Origin: Tenacibaculum dicentrarchi
Lineage (GTDB): Bacteria; Bacteroidota; Bacteroidia; Flavobacteriales; Flavobacteriaceae
Direction of reading: 5' to 3'
DNA length: 64,000 bases
Assembly: GCF_900239345.1 (NCBI RefSeq)
Contig: NZ_OESZ01000047.1
Coordinates: 1-64,000, forward strand
Shown: positions 35,561 through 44,108 of the stretch, piece after piece
How the letters are laid out: each line of letters starts with the position of its first letter
Numbering within the stretch: the first letter of the stretch is position 1
The notes under the pieces: model-generated
The model's input: the letters and a program-made list of their open reading frames with translations, nothing else
Told to the model about the DNA's origin: nothing
Databases searched by the model: none
Position numbers and translations under genes: made by a program

Positions 35561-36688
35561 TTATTTCTTAGAACATTTTTTATAAATATCTTCATACATT
35601 GGTAATATCTTTTCTAACGAAAATACTTTAATATGTTGTTTTGCGTTTTCTTTAAATTCTGCTAAAATAGCTTCATTTTTTAAAATTTTAATCGCATTTG
35701 TTGCCATGTCATTTACATCGCCTAAATTACTTAAATACCCTGTTTTACCATGGATATTCACCTCAGGTAAACCACCGCAATTTGTTGAAATAACCGCCGT
35801 GCTAGCTGCCATTGCTTCTAAGGCTGCCAAACCAAAGCTTTCAGTTTGCGAAGGCAATAAAAAAACATCAGAATAACATAATATTTTAGCTACTTCATTA
35901 CTATTTCCTAAAAACAAGACTTTGTCTTCAATATTTAATTTTTTCGCTAAATTTTCTGCTTTTAAACGCTCAGGACCATCACCCACCATCAATAATTTTG
36001 AAGGAACTTCTTTTTGAATTTTATTGAAAATTTCAATAACATCTTGGGTTCGTTTTACAGGACGGAAATTACTAACATGAGTTACTATTTTTTCTTCAGA
36101 TGTTGCTAAAGCGATACGCTTACAATCTCCTTGATGTGCTGTATTATATTTTTCACCATCTATAAAGTTATAAACTACTTTAATATCTTTTTCAATATTA
36201 AATAAACGCAGCGTATCTTCTTTTAAACTGTTCGAAACCGTAGTTACCTCATCTGATTGATTAATACTAAACTCAACCGCTGTTTTATAGGTTGGATGGC
36301 TTCCAACTAGCGTAATATCGGTACCGTGAAGCGTGGTTACTACTTTTATATTAATATTCTTTTCTTCCAGCATTTTCTTCGCCATATACGCCGCATAAGC
36401 ATGCGGAATAGCATAATGTACATGTAAAACTTCTAGTTGATGTTTTTCAACAACCTCCACCATTTTACTTGACAATGCCAACTCATAAGGTTGGTATTGA
36501 AATAAAGGATACTCTTCTAAAACAACTTCATGAAAATGCAATCGATGTGAAAAAAAATCTAATCGAACAGGCTGATTATAGGTTATAAAATGAACCTCAT
36601 GTCCTTTATCGGCAAGTGCCATTCCTAATTCTGTCGCTACGACGCCACTTCCTCCAAAAGTTGGATAACAAACAATTCCTATTCTCAT
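35561..36688 (-). CDS. bshA: N-acetyl-alpha-D-glucosaminyl L-malate synthase
   Basis: 375 aa GT4 glycosyltransferase that joins UDP-GlcNAc and L-malate, the first step of bacillithiol synthesis. N-terminal GIVCYPTFGGSGVVATELG (4-22) is diagnostic. HYAIPHAYAA (~97) and LHGTDITLVG (~122) follow, then NFRPVKRTQDVI (~204) and the nucleotide-sugar site with the EX7E segment SQTESFGLAALEAMA (~285). bshB and bshC are not in the window. Confidence 0.93.
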   Translation of the reverse strand: MRIGIVCYPTFGGSGVVATELGMALADKGHEVHFITYNQPVRLDFFSHRLHFHEVVLEEYPLFQYQPYELALSSKMVEVVEKHQLEVLHVHYAIPHAYAAYMAKKMLEEKNINIKVVTTLHGTDITLVGSHPTYKTAVEFSINQSDEVTTVSNSLKEDTLRLFNIEKDIKVVYNFIDGEKYNTAHQGDCKRIALATSEEKIVTHVSNFRPVKRTQDVIEIFNKIQKEVPSKLLMVGDGPERLKAENLAKKLNIEDKVLFLGNSNEVAKILCYSDVFLLPSQTESFGLAALEAMAASTAVISTNCGGLPEVNIHGKTGYLSNLGDVNDMATNAIKILKNEAILAEFKENAKQHIKVFSLEKILPMYEDIYKKCSKK

Positions 36689-36755
36689 AATTAAATTTGA
36701 TGATTATAACAGTAAATTTACGGTATTTCTTATATTTTTCTGTGAATAAAAGCAT

Positions 36756-36785
36756 AAAAAAATCCCGCTTTAAAGCGAGATTTTA
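36756..36785 (-). terminator. Terminator of the transketolase subunit gene
   Basis: AATC-CGCTTTAAAGCG-GATT palindrome with one mismatch, flanked by A and T runs, 23 nt past the stop. Confidence 0.75.
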
Positions 36786-36807
36786 ATTTTTTATCTAAAA
36801 GAATAAT

Positions 36808-37653
36808 TTAGTAATCTCCTAATGTTTCAGGATTTTGAGCTAATGATTCTGCTAACTGTTCATCATTTGGTGCTTTACCATGCCAAGCGTGTGTATTCAT
36901 CATAAAATCGATTCCGTTCCCCATTTCGGTATATAATAATACACAAACTGGTTTTCCTTTACCGGTGTGAGATTTTGCTTCAGCCATTCCTTTTAAAATA
37001 GCTTCTACATCATTTCCTTTTTTAATTTTTAATACATCCCAACCAAAAGCTTCAAATTTAGCTTGTAAGCTCCCCATTGCTAATACTTGGTCTGTTGTTC
37101 CGTCAATTTGCTTTTCGTTTACATCGATTGTAGCAATTAAATTATCAACTTTTTTAGCTGATGCATACATTGCTGCTTCCCAGTTCTGACCTTCTTGTAA
37201 CTCACCATCACCATGTAATGTATATACAATTTTATCATCTTGGTTTAACTTTTTAGCCTCTGCTGCTCCAATAGCAACGCTCATTCCTTGCCCTAAAGAA
37301 CCCGAAGCAATACGGATACCTGGTAAATGGTCGTGAGTTGTTGGATGCCCTTGTAAACGGGTGTTTAATTTTCTAAAAGTAGCTAATTCTGCTACTGGAA
37401 AAAATCCACTATGTGCTAAAACACTATAAAAAACTGGCGATATATGCCCATTTGATAAAAAGAATAAATCTTCGTTATTCCCATCCATTTTAAAATCAGT
37501 AGAGTATTCCATGATTTCTTGATACAAACAGGTAATAAATTCTGCACATCCTAAAGAACCTCCTGGGTGTCCTGAATTTACTGCGTGTACCATTCGAACG
37601 ATATCTCTACGAACTTGTTGTGTAAAATCTTGTAGTTGTTGTGTTGTTGGCAT
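36808..37653 (-). CDS. Transketolase, N-terminal (TPP-binding) subunit
   Basis: 281 aa from the ATG at 37653 (MPTTQQLQDF). The frame is open to 37773, but the first 40 residues are Lys/Asn-rich and overlap the end of the next gene. Landmarks: NSGHPGGSLGCAEF (~26), SNGHISPVFYS (~68), GSLGQGMSVAIGAAEAKK (~112) and the TPP/Mg motif HGDGELQEGQNWEAAM (~144). This is only the TPP-binding half of a split transketolase. The C-terminal (pyrimidine-binding) subunit is not encoded before or after it, nor elsewhere in the window. Confidence 0.9.
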   Translation of the reverse strand: MPTTQQLQDFTQQVRRDIVRMVHAVNSGHPGGSLGCAEFITCLYQEIMEYSTDFKMDGNNEDLFFLSNGHISPVFYSVLAHSGFFPVAELATFRKLNTRLQGHPTTHDHLPGIRIASGSLGQGMSVAIGAAEAKKLNQDDKIVYTLHGDGELQEGQNWEAAMYASAKKVDNLIATIDVNEKQIDGTTDQVLAMGSLQAKFEAFGWDVLKIKKGNDVEAILKGMAEAKSHTGKGKPVCVLLYTEMGNGIDFMMNTHAWHGKAPNDEQLAESLAQNPETLGDY

Positions 37654-37729
37654 TGTTGTGTTGTTTTGATGTGTCTTGTTATATCTAGGCAAAAGTAACG
37701 GTTTATAAAACAATTGCCTATTACTTTTT

Positions 37730-38989
37730 TTAAGTTTTTTGCTTTTTCTTTTTTGCCGCAGGAAATAGCACATTATTTAAAATTAAACGATATCCTGGCG
37801 ATGTTGGATGTAGCTCTAATTCGGTTTTCGGGTCGCCAATTCTATGCTGATAATCTTCTGGGTCATGCCCTCCGTAAAAGGAAAACATCCCTTTTCCTTT
37901 TGTTCCATGGATATATTTTGCTTCTCCATTTGTTGGGTTTCCTCCTAAAACTAGCACGGTAGATTTAATAGTATTACCATCAAACGAAGTAGTTTGCCCC
38001 ATAAAACCTTTGACTAATTGCGTATGATTCTGGGTAAGCATGGTAGGAACTTGATCCCATTTTGCCGAAAACTCTTTCAAGGTAAAATAATCTACTTCTT
38101 TTTTTATTTTACGCTTACGAGTCATATCAATAGAAGAAAATTCGTAGGTTGTAGGATTGCGAATTAATTCAAAATCTTTAAAGGCAAAGGTCTTATTAAA
38201 ATTTATTTTTGATTGATAATTAGCCTCTGAGGCATCTGAGTCAAACATTCCTTCGCAAATATCTACGCCATCGGCGGATAAAGCAATATCAAAACTATCG
38301 GTTGCTGAGCACATGGCAAACATAAAACCACCACCAATTACGTAATCACGTATTTTTTTAGCAACAGCACTTTTTTCTTCGGATACTTTTGCATACCCTA
38401 ATTTTGTTGCCAATGCTTCTGCATCTTTTTTCTGCTGAATATACCAAGGCGCAGTTCTAAAAGCTCCATAAAAACGACCGTATTGCCCTGTAAAATCTTC
38501 GTGATGCAAGTGCAACCACTCGTATAATAACAATTTATCATTTAAAATTTCTTGATCATAAATGATATCAAAAGGAATTTCGGCATAGGTTAACACCATG
38601 GTTACCGCATCATCCCAAGGCATTTTTCCTTTTGGAGAATACACCGCTATTTTAGGAGCTTTTTCAAGTGTAACTGCCTCTTGATTTTTAGAAGGAGATG
38701 AAATTTTTTCTAAAATTATTTGAGCTTTAGCATCTGAAATTACCTGATACGAAACCCCTCTAATTTTACATTCTTTTTCTAGCGAATTATTATTTTCTAG
38801 TAAAAAAGCACCACCATCATAATTTAACAACCACTTTGATTTTAAGCCATTTTCTAAAGCATAATAAACAATTCCGTAGGATTTTAAATGATTTTTTTGA
38901 TTTTCATGACTCATCGGAACATAAATGAACGATGCCCAAAGTGAGTTTGAAATCAATAAAAATAGTATTATGTGTAGTGTTTTTTTCAT
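37730..38989 (-). CDS. Secreted class I glutamine amidotransferase-like protein (often named 'asparagine synthetase B')
   Basis: 419 aa. Sec signal MKKTLHIILFLLISNSLWAS places it in the periplasm. The body has PKIAVYSPKGKMPWDDAVT (~112), YEWLHLHHEDFTGQYG (~153), GGGFMFAMCSATDSFDIAL (~214, a Cys in a nucleophile-elbow-like turn) and YGGHDPEDYQHRIGDPKTEL (~370). Databases often call close relatives asparagine synthetase B, but no N-terminal Cys amidase or AsnB ATP-binding domain is visible, so I consider that name wrong. The fold looks like a class I amidotransferase. 76 bp upstream of the transketolase gene, same strand. Confidence 0.75.
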   Translation of the reverse strand: MKKTLHIILFLLISNSLWASFIYVPMSHENQKNHLKSYGIVYYALENGLKSKWLLNYDGGAFLLENNNSLEKECKIRGVSYQVISDAKAQIILEKISSPSKNQEAVTLEKAPKIAVYSPKGKMPWDDAVTMVLTYAEIPFDIIYDQEILNDKLLLYEWLHLHHEDFTGQYGRFYGAFRTAPWYIQQKKDAEALATKLGYAKVSEEKSAVAKKIRDYVIGGGFMFAMCSATDSFDIALSADGVDICEGMFDSDASEANYQSKINFNKTFAFKDFELIRNPTTYEFSSIDMTRKRKIKKEVDYFTLKEFSAKWDQVPTMLTQNHTQLVKGFMGQTTSFDGNTIKSTVLVLGGNPTNGEAKYIHGTKGKGMFSFYGGHDPEDYQHRIGDPKTELELHPTSPGYRLILNNVLFPAAKKKKQKT

Positions 38990-39010
38990 CTTCTTTTTAT
39001 ATCAAAAACT

Positions 39011-39046
39011 AAAATACACAATTACAAAGTCGTAATTGTGTATTTT
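39011..39046. terminator. 15-bp perfect hairpin between dnaB and the amidotransferase-like gene
   Basis: AAAATACACAATTAC / GTAATTGTGTATTTT with a 6-nt loop. Probably ends the dnaB transcript (minus strand), 170 nt past its stop, or forms a leader structure of the downstream gene. Confidence 0.75.
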
Positions 39047-39119
39047 ATATATTTTTATAAAAAATTATTAGTTCGAATTATTTTTTCTTCAACATAAAGA
39101 AAAATAAGAAATCGAACCA

Positions 39120-39203
39120 GTCAAACTGAATTTATTTCAGTTTCACATCGTGATTTTCCAAAGTTCTTTGCTTTATGCGATGCTGAAATAAATTCAGCAT
39201 GAC
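39120..39203. repeat. Family C inverted repeat, full element
   Basis: CTGAATTTATTTCAG on the left and CTGAAATAAATTCAG on the right are perfect 15-bp inverted arms, each itself partly palindromic, around a ~37-bp middle. Ends 13 nt past the dnaB stop. Nearly identical to 57177-57260. Confidence 0.85.
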
Positions 39204-39216
39204 GCTAGAAACTCCA

Positions 39217-40743
39217 CTAAAACGGGACATCGTCATCACTCGGACCAAAAGCATCTTCAGGTGAAGCAAACCCATTCGAAGCGACTTCATTATTAAAACT
39301 AGCAACACCTCCTCCGTTCATACTCGATTCAAATTCACTACTATTTCCTTCATCTAAATCAGAAAATAAGGCTAAATGTCCTGTAAATTTTAAACGAATA
39401 TTATCCATTCCACCATTACGATGCTTTGCTACAATAAATTCTCCCTGCCCTTCACATGGTGAGTGGTCGTCATCATCCCATTCTGTCATTCCGTAATATT
39501 CAGGACGAAAAATAAACGAAACAATATCAGCATCTTGCTCAATTGCTCCTGATTCACGTAAATCAGATAATAACGGTCTTTTTGAACCTCCACGAGTTTC
39601 CACAGCACGTGATAATTGCGATAATGCAATTACAGGAATACTCAATTCCTTTGCCAATGCCTTTAAATTTCGAGAAATAGTTGATATTTCTTGTTCACGA
39701 TTTCCTGACGAACCTCCTGCAGTCATTAATTGTAAGTAATCAATCACAATTATTTTCACATCGTTCTGCGATACTAAACGTCGTGCCTTTGCACGTAAAT
39801 CAAAAATAGAAAGTGCTGGTGTATCATCAATAAAAATAGGAGCATCAGAAAGTTTTTTAACCTTTACATTTAACTGTTCCCATTCATGGGGTTCTAAATT
39901 TCCTTTACGTAATTTTTCAGATGTTAAACCTGTTTCTGAAGAAATCATACGGGTAATTAATTGTACCGATGACATTTCTAATGAAAAAATAGCAACCGCA
40001 TTATTAAACTGAATAGCCATATTTTTAGCCATCGAAATTACAAATGCTGTTTTTCCCATACCAGGACGGGCTGCAATAATAATTAAGTCGGAAGGTTGCC
40101 AACCCGATGTTAAAGCATCTAGTTTTGTAAAACCTGTTTGCAAACCACTCATTCCGCCTTTTCCTGAAATTTCTTGAATCCTGTTAATAGATTGCTGTAC
40201 TAATGAATCGGCTTTTTCTGCTCCTTTTTTAAGATTTCCTTGAGTTACTTCAAATAATTTCCCTTCGGCTTCGTCTAATAAATCAAAAACATCAACAGTT
40301 TCATTATAAGAATTTTCAATTATTTCCGAAGAAATGGTAATCAATCTACGTTGAATATATTTTTCTAAAATAATACGAGAGTGAAACTCAATATGTGCCG
40401 AAGAGGCTACTTTTTGAGTTAAACCGATTAAGAAAAAATCACCTCCAGCTACGGCTAATTTTCCAGTCTTTTTTAATTGATTCGATACTGAAAGCAAATC
40501 AATTGGTTCAGAATTTTGAAAAAGTGTGTAAATTGCCTGATATACTTCTTGATGTCTTTTATCATAAAAAGATTCAGGGGTAAGAATATCAATTACCTCA
40601 TCAATTCCTTTTTTATCAATCATCATAGCCCCCAAAACTGCCTCCTCTAGCTCTAAGGCTTGTGGCGGTAATTTTCCTTTTTCAAGATTAACAGTTCTAC
40701 TGTTATTCGTTTTTCTTCCTCTGTCAGATTGAGTTCGTTCCAT
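39217..40743 (-). CDS. dnaB: Replicative DNA helicase DnaB
   Basis: 508 aa. Hexameric helicase of the replication fork. N-terminal domain (~20-125) with LPPQALELEEAVLGAMM, linker, then the RecA-like C-terminal domain: Walker A ARPGMGKTA (~222), IFSLEMSS (~245), Walker B IDYLQLM (~328) and the EQDADIVSFIFRPEYY arm (~390). The C-terminal tail is acidic and Gly-rich, ending in DDDVPF, which resembles SSB-type tips. The -7 box TATCTTTG sits 4 nt before the ATG, so the mRNA is probably leaderless. Confidence 0.95.
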   Translation of the reverse strand: MERTQSDRGRKTNNSRTVNLEKGKLPPQALELEEAVLGAMMIDKKGIDEVIDILTPESFYDKRHQEVYQAIYTLFQNSEPIDLLSVSNQLKKTGKLAVAGGDFFLIGLTQKVASSAHIEFHSRIILEKYIQRRLITISSEIIENSYNETVDVFDLLDEAEGKLFEVTQGNLKKGAEKADSLVQQSINRIQEISGKGGMSGLQTGFTKLDALTSGWQPSDLIIIAARPGMGKTAFVISMAKNMAIQFNNAVAIFSLEMSSVQLITRMISSETGLTSEKLRKGNLEPHEWEQLNVKVKKLSDAPIFIDDTPALSIFDLRAKARRLVSQNDVKIIVIDYLQLMTAGGSSGNREQEISTISRNLKALAKELSIPVIALSQLSRAVETRGGSKRPLLSDLRESGAIEQDADIVSFIFRPEYYGMTEWDDDDHSPCEGQGEFIVAKHRNGGMDNIRLKFTGHLALFSDLDEGNSSEFESSMNGGGVASFNNEVASNGFASPEDAFGPSDDDVPF

Positions 40744-40747
40744 GGTG

Positions 40748-40755
40748 CAAAGATA
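40748..40755 (-). promoter_or_regulatory. -7 box (TATCTTTG) directly before dnaB
   Basis: Perfect TAnnTTTG on the minus strand; only CACC separates it from the dnaB ATG. Confidence 0.65.
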
Positions 40756-40882
40756 ATTTTTTCAACTGATATTTTTAGTAGCTGTCTTTAACTTTATTTA
40801 TCAAAAATTAACCTACAAAAAATAGTCATTATTTTACTTAAAACCTAGTGTTTTTACCAGTAACTTTCTTATTTTTGAGGGT

Positions 40883-41953
40883 ATGAAACAGGCTAAAATA
40901 AAAATAATTATAGCGCTCACCCTGCCTATTCAACTATTTCTTATACATTTTTTAAGCAAAAAAACACACTGGATAGAAGAGTATTATAGTAGCAGGGTTT
41001 ATCCTTCTATTTCTAAAACACTACGGCTGATTTTAGGTTGGATTCCTTTTTCTGTAGGCGATATATTGGGTTTAATTTTATTATTTCTAATGATAAAAGC
41101 CTGTTACTCTTTGATTAAAAATAACTTTAAAAATAGTATTTCAAAATTTTTACAGTTTACAGGTATTTTATCGCTGCTTTATTTTTGTTTTTATGCCTTT
41201 TGGGGATTGAATTATTTTAGAGAACCTTTGGCTGAAAATTTAGGATTAAAACAAGCAAATTATAGCACGGAACAACTTATTGAAACTACGCAAAAAATTA
41301 TTTTTGAATTAAATAAAACACATCTGGATATTACCCATAATGACACTATTAAAGTAACTGTTCCTCACACTCGAAAACAAATATATGGCTTAGCCACTAA
41401 CGGATACAAGCAGTTAGAAAAGCAATATCCGCAGTTAAAATATCAATTTCCATCAATAAAAAGCTCGGTAGTTAGCTTATTTCAATCTTATAACGGAACT
41501 GGCGGCTATATTAACCCGATTACTGGCGAAGCACAAATAAATGACCTGCTTCCTAAAACAGGTTACCCTGCTACAACTTGCCATGAAATGGCGCATCAAA
41601 TTGGTTGGGCAGCTGAAAATGATGCCAATTTTGTAGGCTTTTTGGCGGCTATTTCAAATGAAGATATATATTTTAAATATTCTGGATACAGAATGGCGTA
41701 CACCTATTGTATTAACCAGGTTTATAAAAGAGATAAAAACAGCGCTAAAAAGCTAAAAAACACCGTAAATAAAGGGATTTATAAAGATTACAACGACAGT
41801 TACTTACATTGGCAGCAATTTAAAAACCCTATTGAACCGTATTTTAAAAAAGGATACAACGCTTATTTAAAGGCAAACAACCAAGTAAATGGTATAAAAT
41901 CGTACAGTTATGTAGTAGATTTGCTCATTGCTTATTTTACTCAAAAAAACTAA
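40883..41953 (+). CDS. DUF3810 family membrane protein, putative zinc peptidase
   Basis: 356 aa. Three N-terminal membrane helices (~7-24, ~54-75, ~92-110), then an extracytoplasmic domain with HEMAH (H234, E235, H238), an HExxH zinc-protease motif. It is followed by the E/D-containing AENDANFVGFLA segment, which could supply the third ligand. Matches DUF3810; substrate unknown. Its stop is 16 nt before the ATG of the following lipoprotein gene, so they are probably co-transcribed. Confidence 0.85.
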   Translation: MKQAKIKIIIALTLPIQLFLIHFLSKKTHWIEEYYSSRVYPSISKTLRLILGWIPFSVGDILGLILLFLMIKACYSLIKNNFKNSISKFLQFTGILSLLYFCFYAFWGLNYFREPLAENLGLKQANYSTEQLIETTQKIIFELNKTHLDITHNDTIKVTVPHTRKQIYGLATNGYKQLEKQYPQLKYQFPSIKSSVVSLFQSYNGTGGYINPITGEAQINDLLPKTGYPATTCHEMAHQIGWAAENDANFVGFLAAISNEDIYFKYSGYRMAYTYCINQVYKRDKNSAKKLKNTVNKGIYKDYNDSYLHWQQFKNPIEPYFKKGYNAYLKANNQVNGIKSYSYVVDLLIAYFTQKN

Positions 41954-41969
41954 AATTAATTACTTATTT

Positions 41970-42542
41970 ATGAACTATTTTTCAGCTTTTGTTGCATTTT
42001 CTGCAAGCCTTATTTTACTAACTTCTTGTAATTCATCTTCCGATTTAAAAAAAGATTTCACTTGTAAAAATGATGCTTTTTATCAGGAAAACACTCTTAA
42101 AGAACAGCAAGATTTTCGAAAATACTTTACAACTTATTTTCCTGAAAATTGGAAAGTAAATTTATATTACGACACTAAAAAAACATCTATTTATGCCGCA
42201 GATACCACTGTTAATTTAACAAAAACAACGCTTATTGATGTAACATTGGTACACAATACTGTTTATATTGATAAAACTTTTGCCCAAAAAATTACAGCAG
42301 ATAACAAAAAAATGGGCTTAACAGAACTTAAAACAAAGCACTTACAATTATTTAAGAAACCTTCTTATTATAGTTATGCCCAAGGAAAAAAAGGCAAATA
42401 TTCCTATCATATTTTAAATACCTTTACAAAAATAAACACCGATAATTTTTTACACGTTAAAACGGAAGTTTATGGCGATTATTTGGTTACAGAACGCTTC
42501 TGCAAAGCCATCGAATTAATCGAAAAAATAAACCTAAATTAA
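41970..42542 (+). CDS. Hypothetical lipoprotein
   Basis: 190 aa from the ATG at 41970; the open frame begins at 41928 inside DUF3810, but MNYFSAFVAFSASLILLTSC is the convincing lipoprotein signal. The mature part has FPENWKVNLYYDTKKTSIYAADTT (split around residue 55-75) and a basic middle, with no motif I recognise. Beta-rich, probably an envelope protein. Co-directional with DUF3810 and with pepT 44 bp downstream. Confidence 0.7.
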   Translation: MNYFSAFVAFSASLILLTSCNSSSDLKKDFTCKNDAFYQENTLKEQQDFRKYFTTYFPENWKVNLYYDTKKTSIYAADTTVNLTKTTLIDVTLVHNTVYIDKTFAQKITADNKKMGLTELKTKHLQLFKKPSYYSYAQGKKGKYSYHILNTFTKINTDNFLHVKTEVYGDYLVTERFCKAIELIEKINLN

Positions 42543-42586
42543 TATTTTTAGAACATTTAATAGAAAATAACATAAATAAAAACACA

Positions 42587-43825
42587 ATGAACAAACAACA
42601 TATTATCAATCGTTTTATCAAATACGTAACTATTGATACCGAAAGTAACCCTAACAACCCTGCGTTCCCAAGTTCTGAAAACCAATGGGATTTAGCAAAA
42701 GTTCTTGAAAAAGAGCTAAAAGAAATGGGAATGGAAGACGTTGAATTAGACGAAAACTGTTACCTAATGGCTACTTTACCTAGTAATTTAGACTACGAAG
42801 TGCCAACCATCGGTTTTGTTGCACATATTGATACCAGCCCTGATTTTACAGGTAAAAATGTAAAGCCTCAAATTCATGAAAATTACGACGGAAAAGATAT
42901 TCTTTTAAATAAAGAAGAAAACATTGTGTTGTCTGCTGATTATTTTGAAGATTTATTACAATATAAAGGACAAACAATTATTACTACAGATGGTACTACA
43001 CTTTTAGGTGCCGACGATAAAGCAGGTGTTACCGAAATTGTTTCGGCAATGGAATACTTAATCCAAAATCCTGAAATTAAACATGGTAAAATTAGAGTTT
43101 GTTTTCCTCCTGATGAAGAAGTTGGTAAAGGAGCACATATGTTTGACGTAGAAAAGTTTGGGGCTAAGTGGGCATATACCATGGACGGAAGTCAAATTGG
43201 AGAGCTTGAATATGAAAACTTTAATGCTGCAGGTGCTAAGATTACTGTAAATGGTAAAATTGTACACCCTGGTTATGCCAAAGGAAAATTAATTAATTCA
43301 ATGACTATTGCTAGCGAATTAATTAATAAGTTACCTAAAAATGAAGTTCCTGAAAAAACAACAGGGTATGAAGGATTTTTTCACTTACACCACATAGAAG
43401 GTAAGGTTGAAAAAACTGTTTTACAGTATATTATTAGAGACCATGATATGGAATTATTTCTAGGTCGTAAGCAAGATATGTTAAATTTAGTATCAGAAAT
43501 GAACGCTGAATTAGGACAAGATTTAATTGATATTGAAATTAAAGATCAATATTATAATATGAAGGAAAAAGTAACTCCTGTTATGCATATTGTTGATATT
43601 GCCGAAGAAGTTATGAACGATTTAGGTATTAAACCATTAATTAAAGCAATTAGAGGTGGTACTGATGGGTCTCAATTATCTTACAAAGGCTTACCATGCC
43701 CTAATATTTTTGCAGGTGGGCATAATTTTCACGGGCGTTATGAATACGTACCTGTTGAAAGTATTTTAAAAGCAACCGAAGTAATTGTTGGTATTGCTCA
43801 AAAAGTAGCAGTTAAATTCAAATAA
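42587..43825 (+). CDS. pepT: Peptidase T (tripeptide aminopeptidase)
   Basis: 412 aa, M20B di-zinc aminopeptidase removing N-terminal residues from tripeptides, cytoplasmic. Metal and catalytic landmarks: HIDTSPD (~81), LLGADDKAGVTE (~137, bridging Asp), FPPDEEVGKG (~172, catalytic Glu), YTMDGSQIGE (~194) and IRGGTDGSQLSYKGLPCPNIFAGGHNFHGRYE (in pieces ~360-390, final His). Full length for PepT. Ends in a strong terminator. Confidence 0.95.
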   Translation: MNKQHIINRFIKYVTIDTESNPNNPAFPSSENQWDLAKVLEKELKEMGMEDVELDENCYLMATLPSNLDYEVPTIGFVAHIDTSPDFTGKNVKPQIHENYDGKDILLNKEENIVLSADYFEDLLQYKGQTIITTDGTTLLGADDKAGVTEIVSAMEYLIQNPEIKHGKIRVCFPPDEEVGKGAHMFDVEKFGAKWAYTMDGSQIGELEYENFNAAGAKITVNGKIVHPGYAKGKLINSMTIASELINKLPKNEVPEKTTGYEGFFHLHHIEGKVEKTVLQYIIRDHDMELFLGRKQDMLNLVSEMNAELGQDLIDIEIKDQYYNMKEKVTPVMHIVDIAEEVMNDLGIKPLIKAIRGGTDGSQLSYKGLPCPNIFAGGHNFHGRYEYVPVESILKATEVIVGIAQKVAVKFK

Positions 43826-43845
43826 AGAACACCCAAAATATACTT

Positions 43846-43881
43846 TTAAAAACGCTAGTAATATTGCTAGCGTTTTTTTTT
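43846..43881 (+). terminator. Terminator of pepT
   Basis: AAAAACGCTAG / CTAGCGTTTTT stem, 8-nt loop, long T run. Confidence 0.9.
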
Positions 43882-43918
43882 ATGCTTTTAATTAAAAATT
43901 ATAAACGTTATACTAAAT

Positions 43919-43975
43919 TGAATTCAGCATCGCATCAATAGGATAATTACGGCAAATCAAAATGCAAAATTTAAA
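43919..43975. repeat. Fragment of a family C-type composite repeat
   Basis: Contains TGAATTCAGCATCGCATC and then CGGCAAATCA...AAATTTAAACA, the same tail as 16977-17009. A remnant of the composite element, left part missing. Confidence 0.5.
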
Positions 43976-44043
43976 CAAATTAACGCATAAACTATTTTTT
44001 TTCACAAAAAAAACTCGATTTGTCTATTTTTTACAATTAATTT

Positions 44044-44071
44044 TTTGAAGAAAATTCCTTTTCTACATTTG
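44044..44071 (+). promoter_or_regulatory. Promoter of lysA: TTTG and TACATTTG
   Basis: TTTG at 44044-44047, 16-bp spacer, perfect -7 box at 44064-44071, 37 nt before the ATG. Confidence 0.65.
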
Positions 44072-44108
44072 TCGGGTATAAAAACATTCATAAAATAATA
44101 CAAGTACA

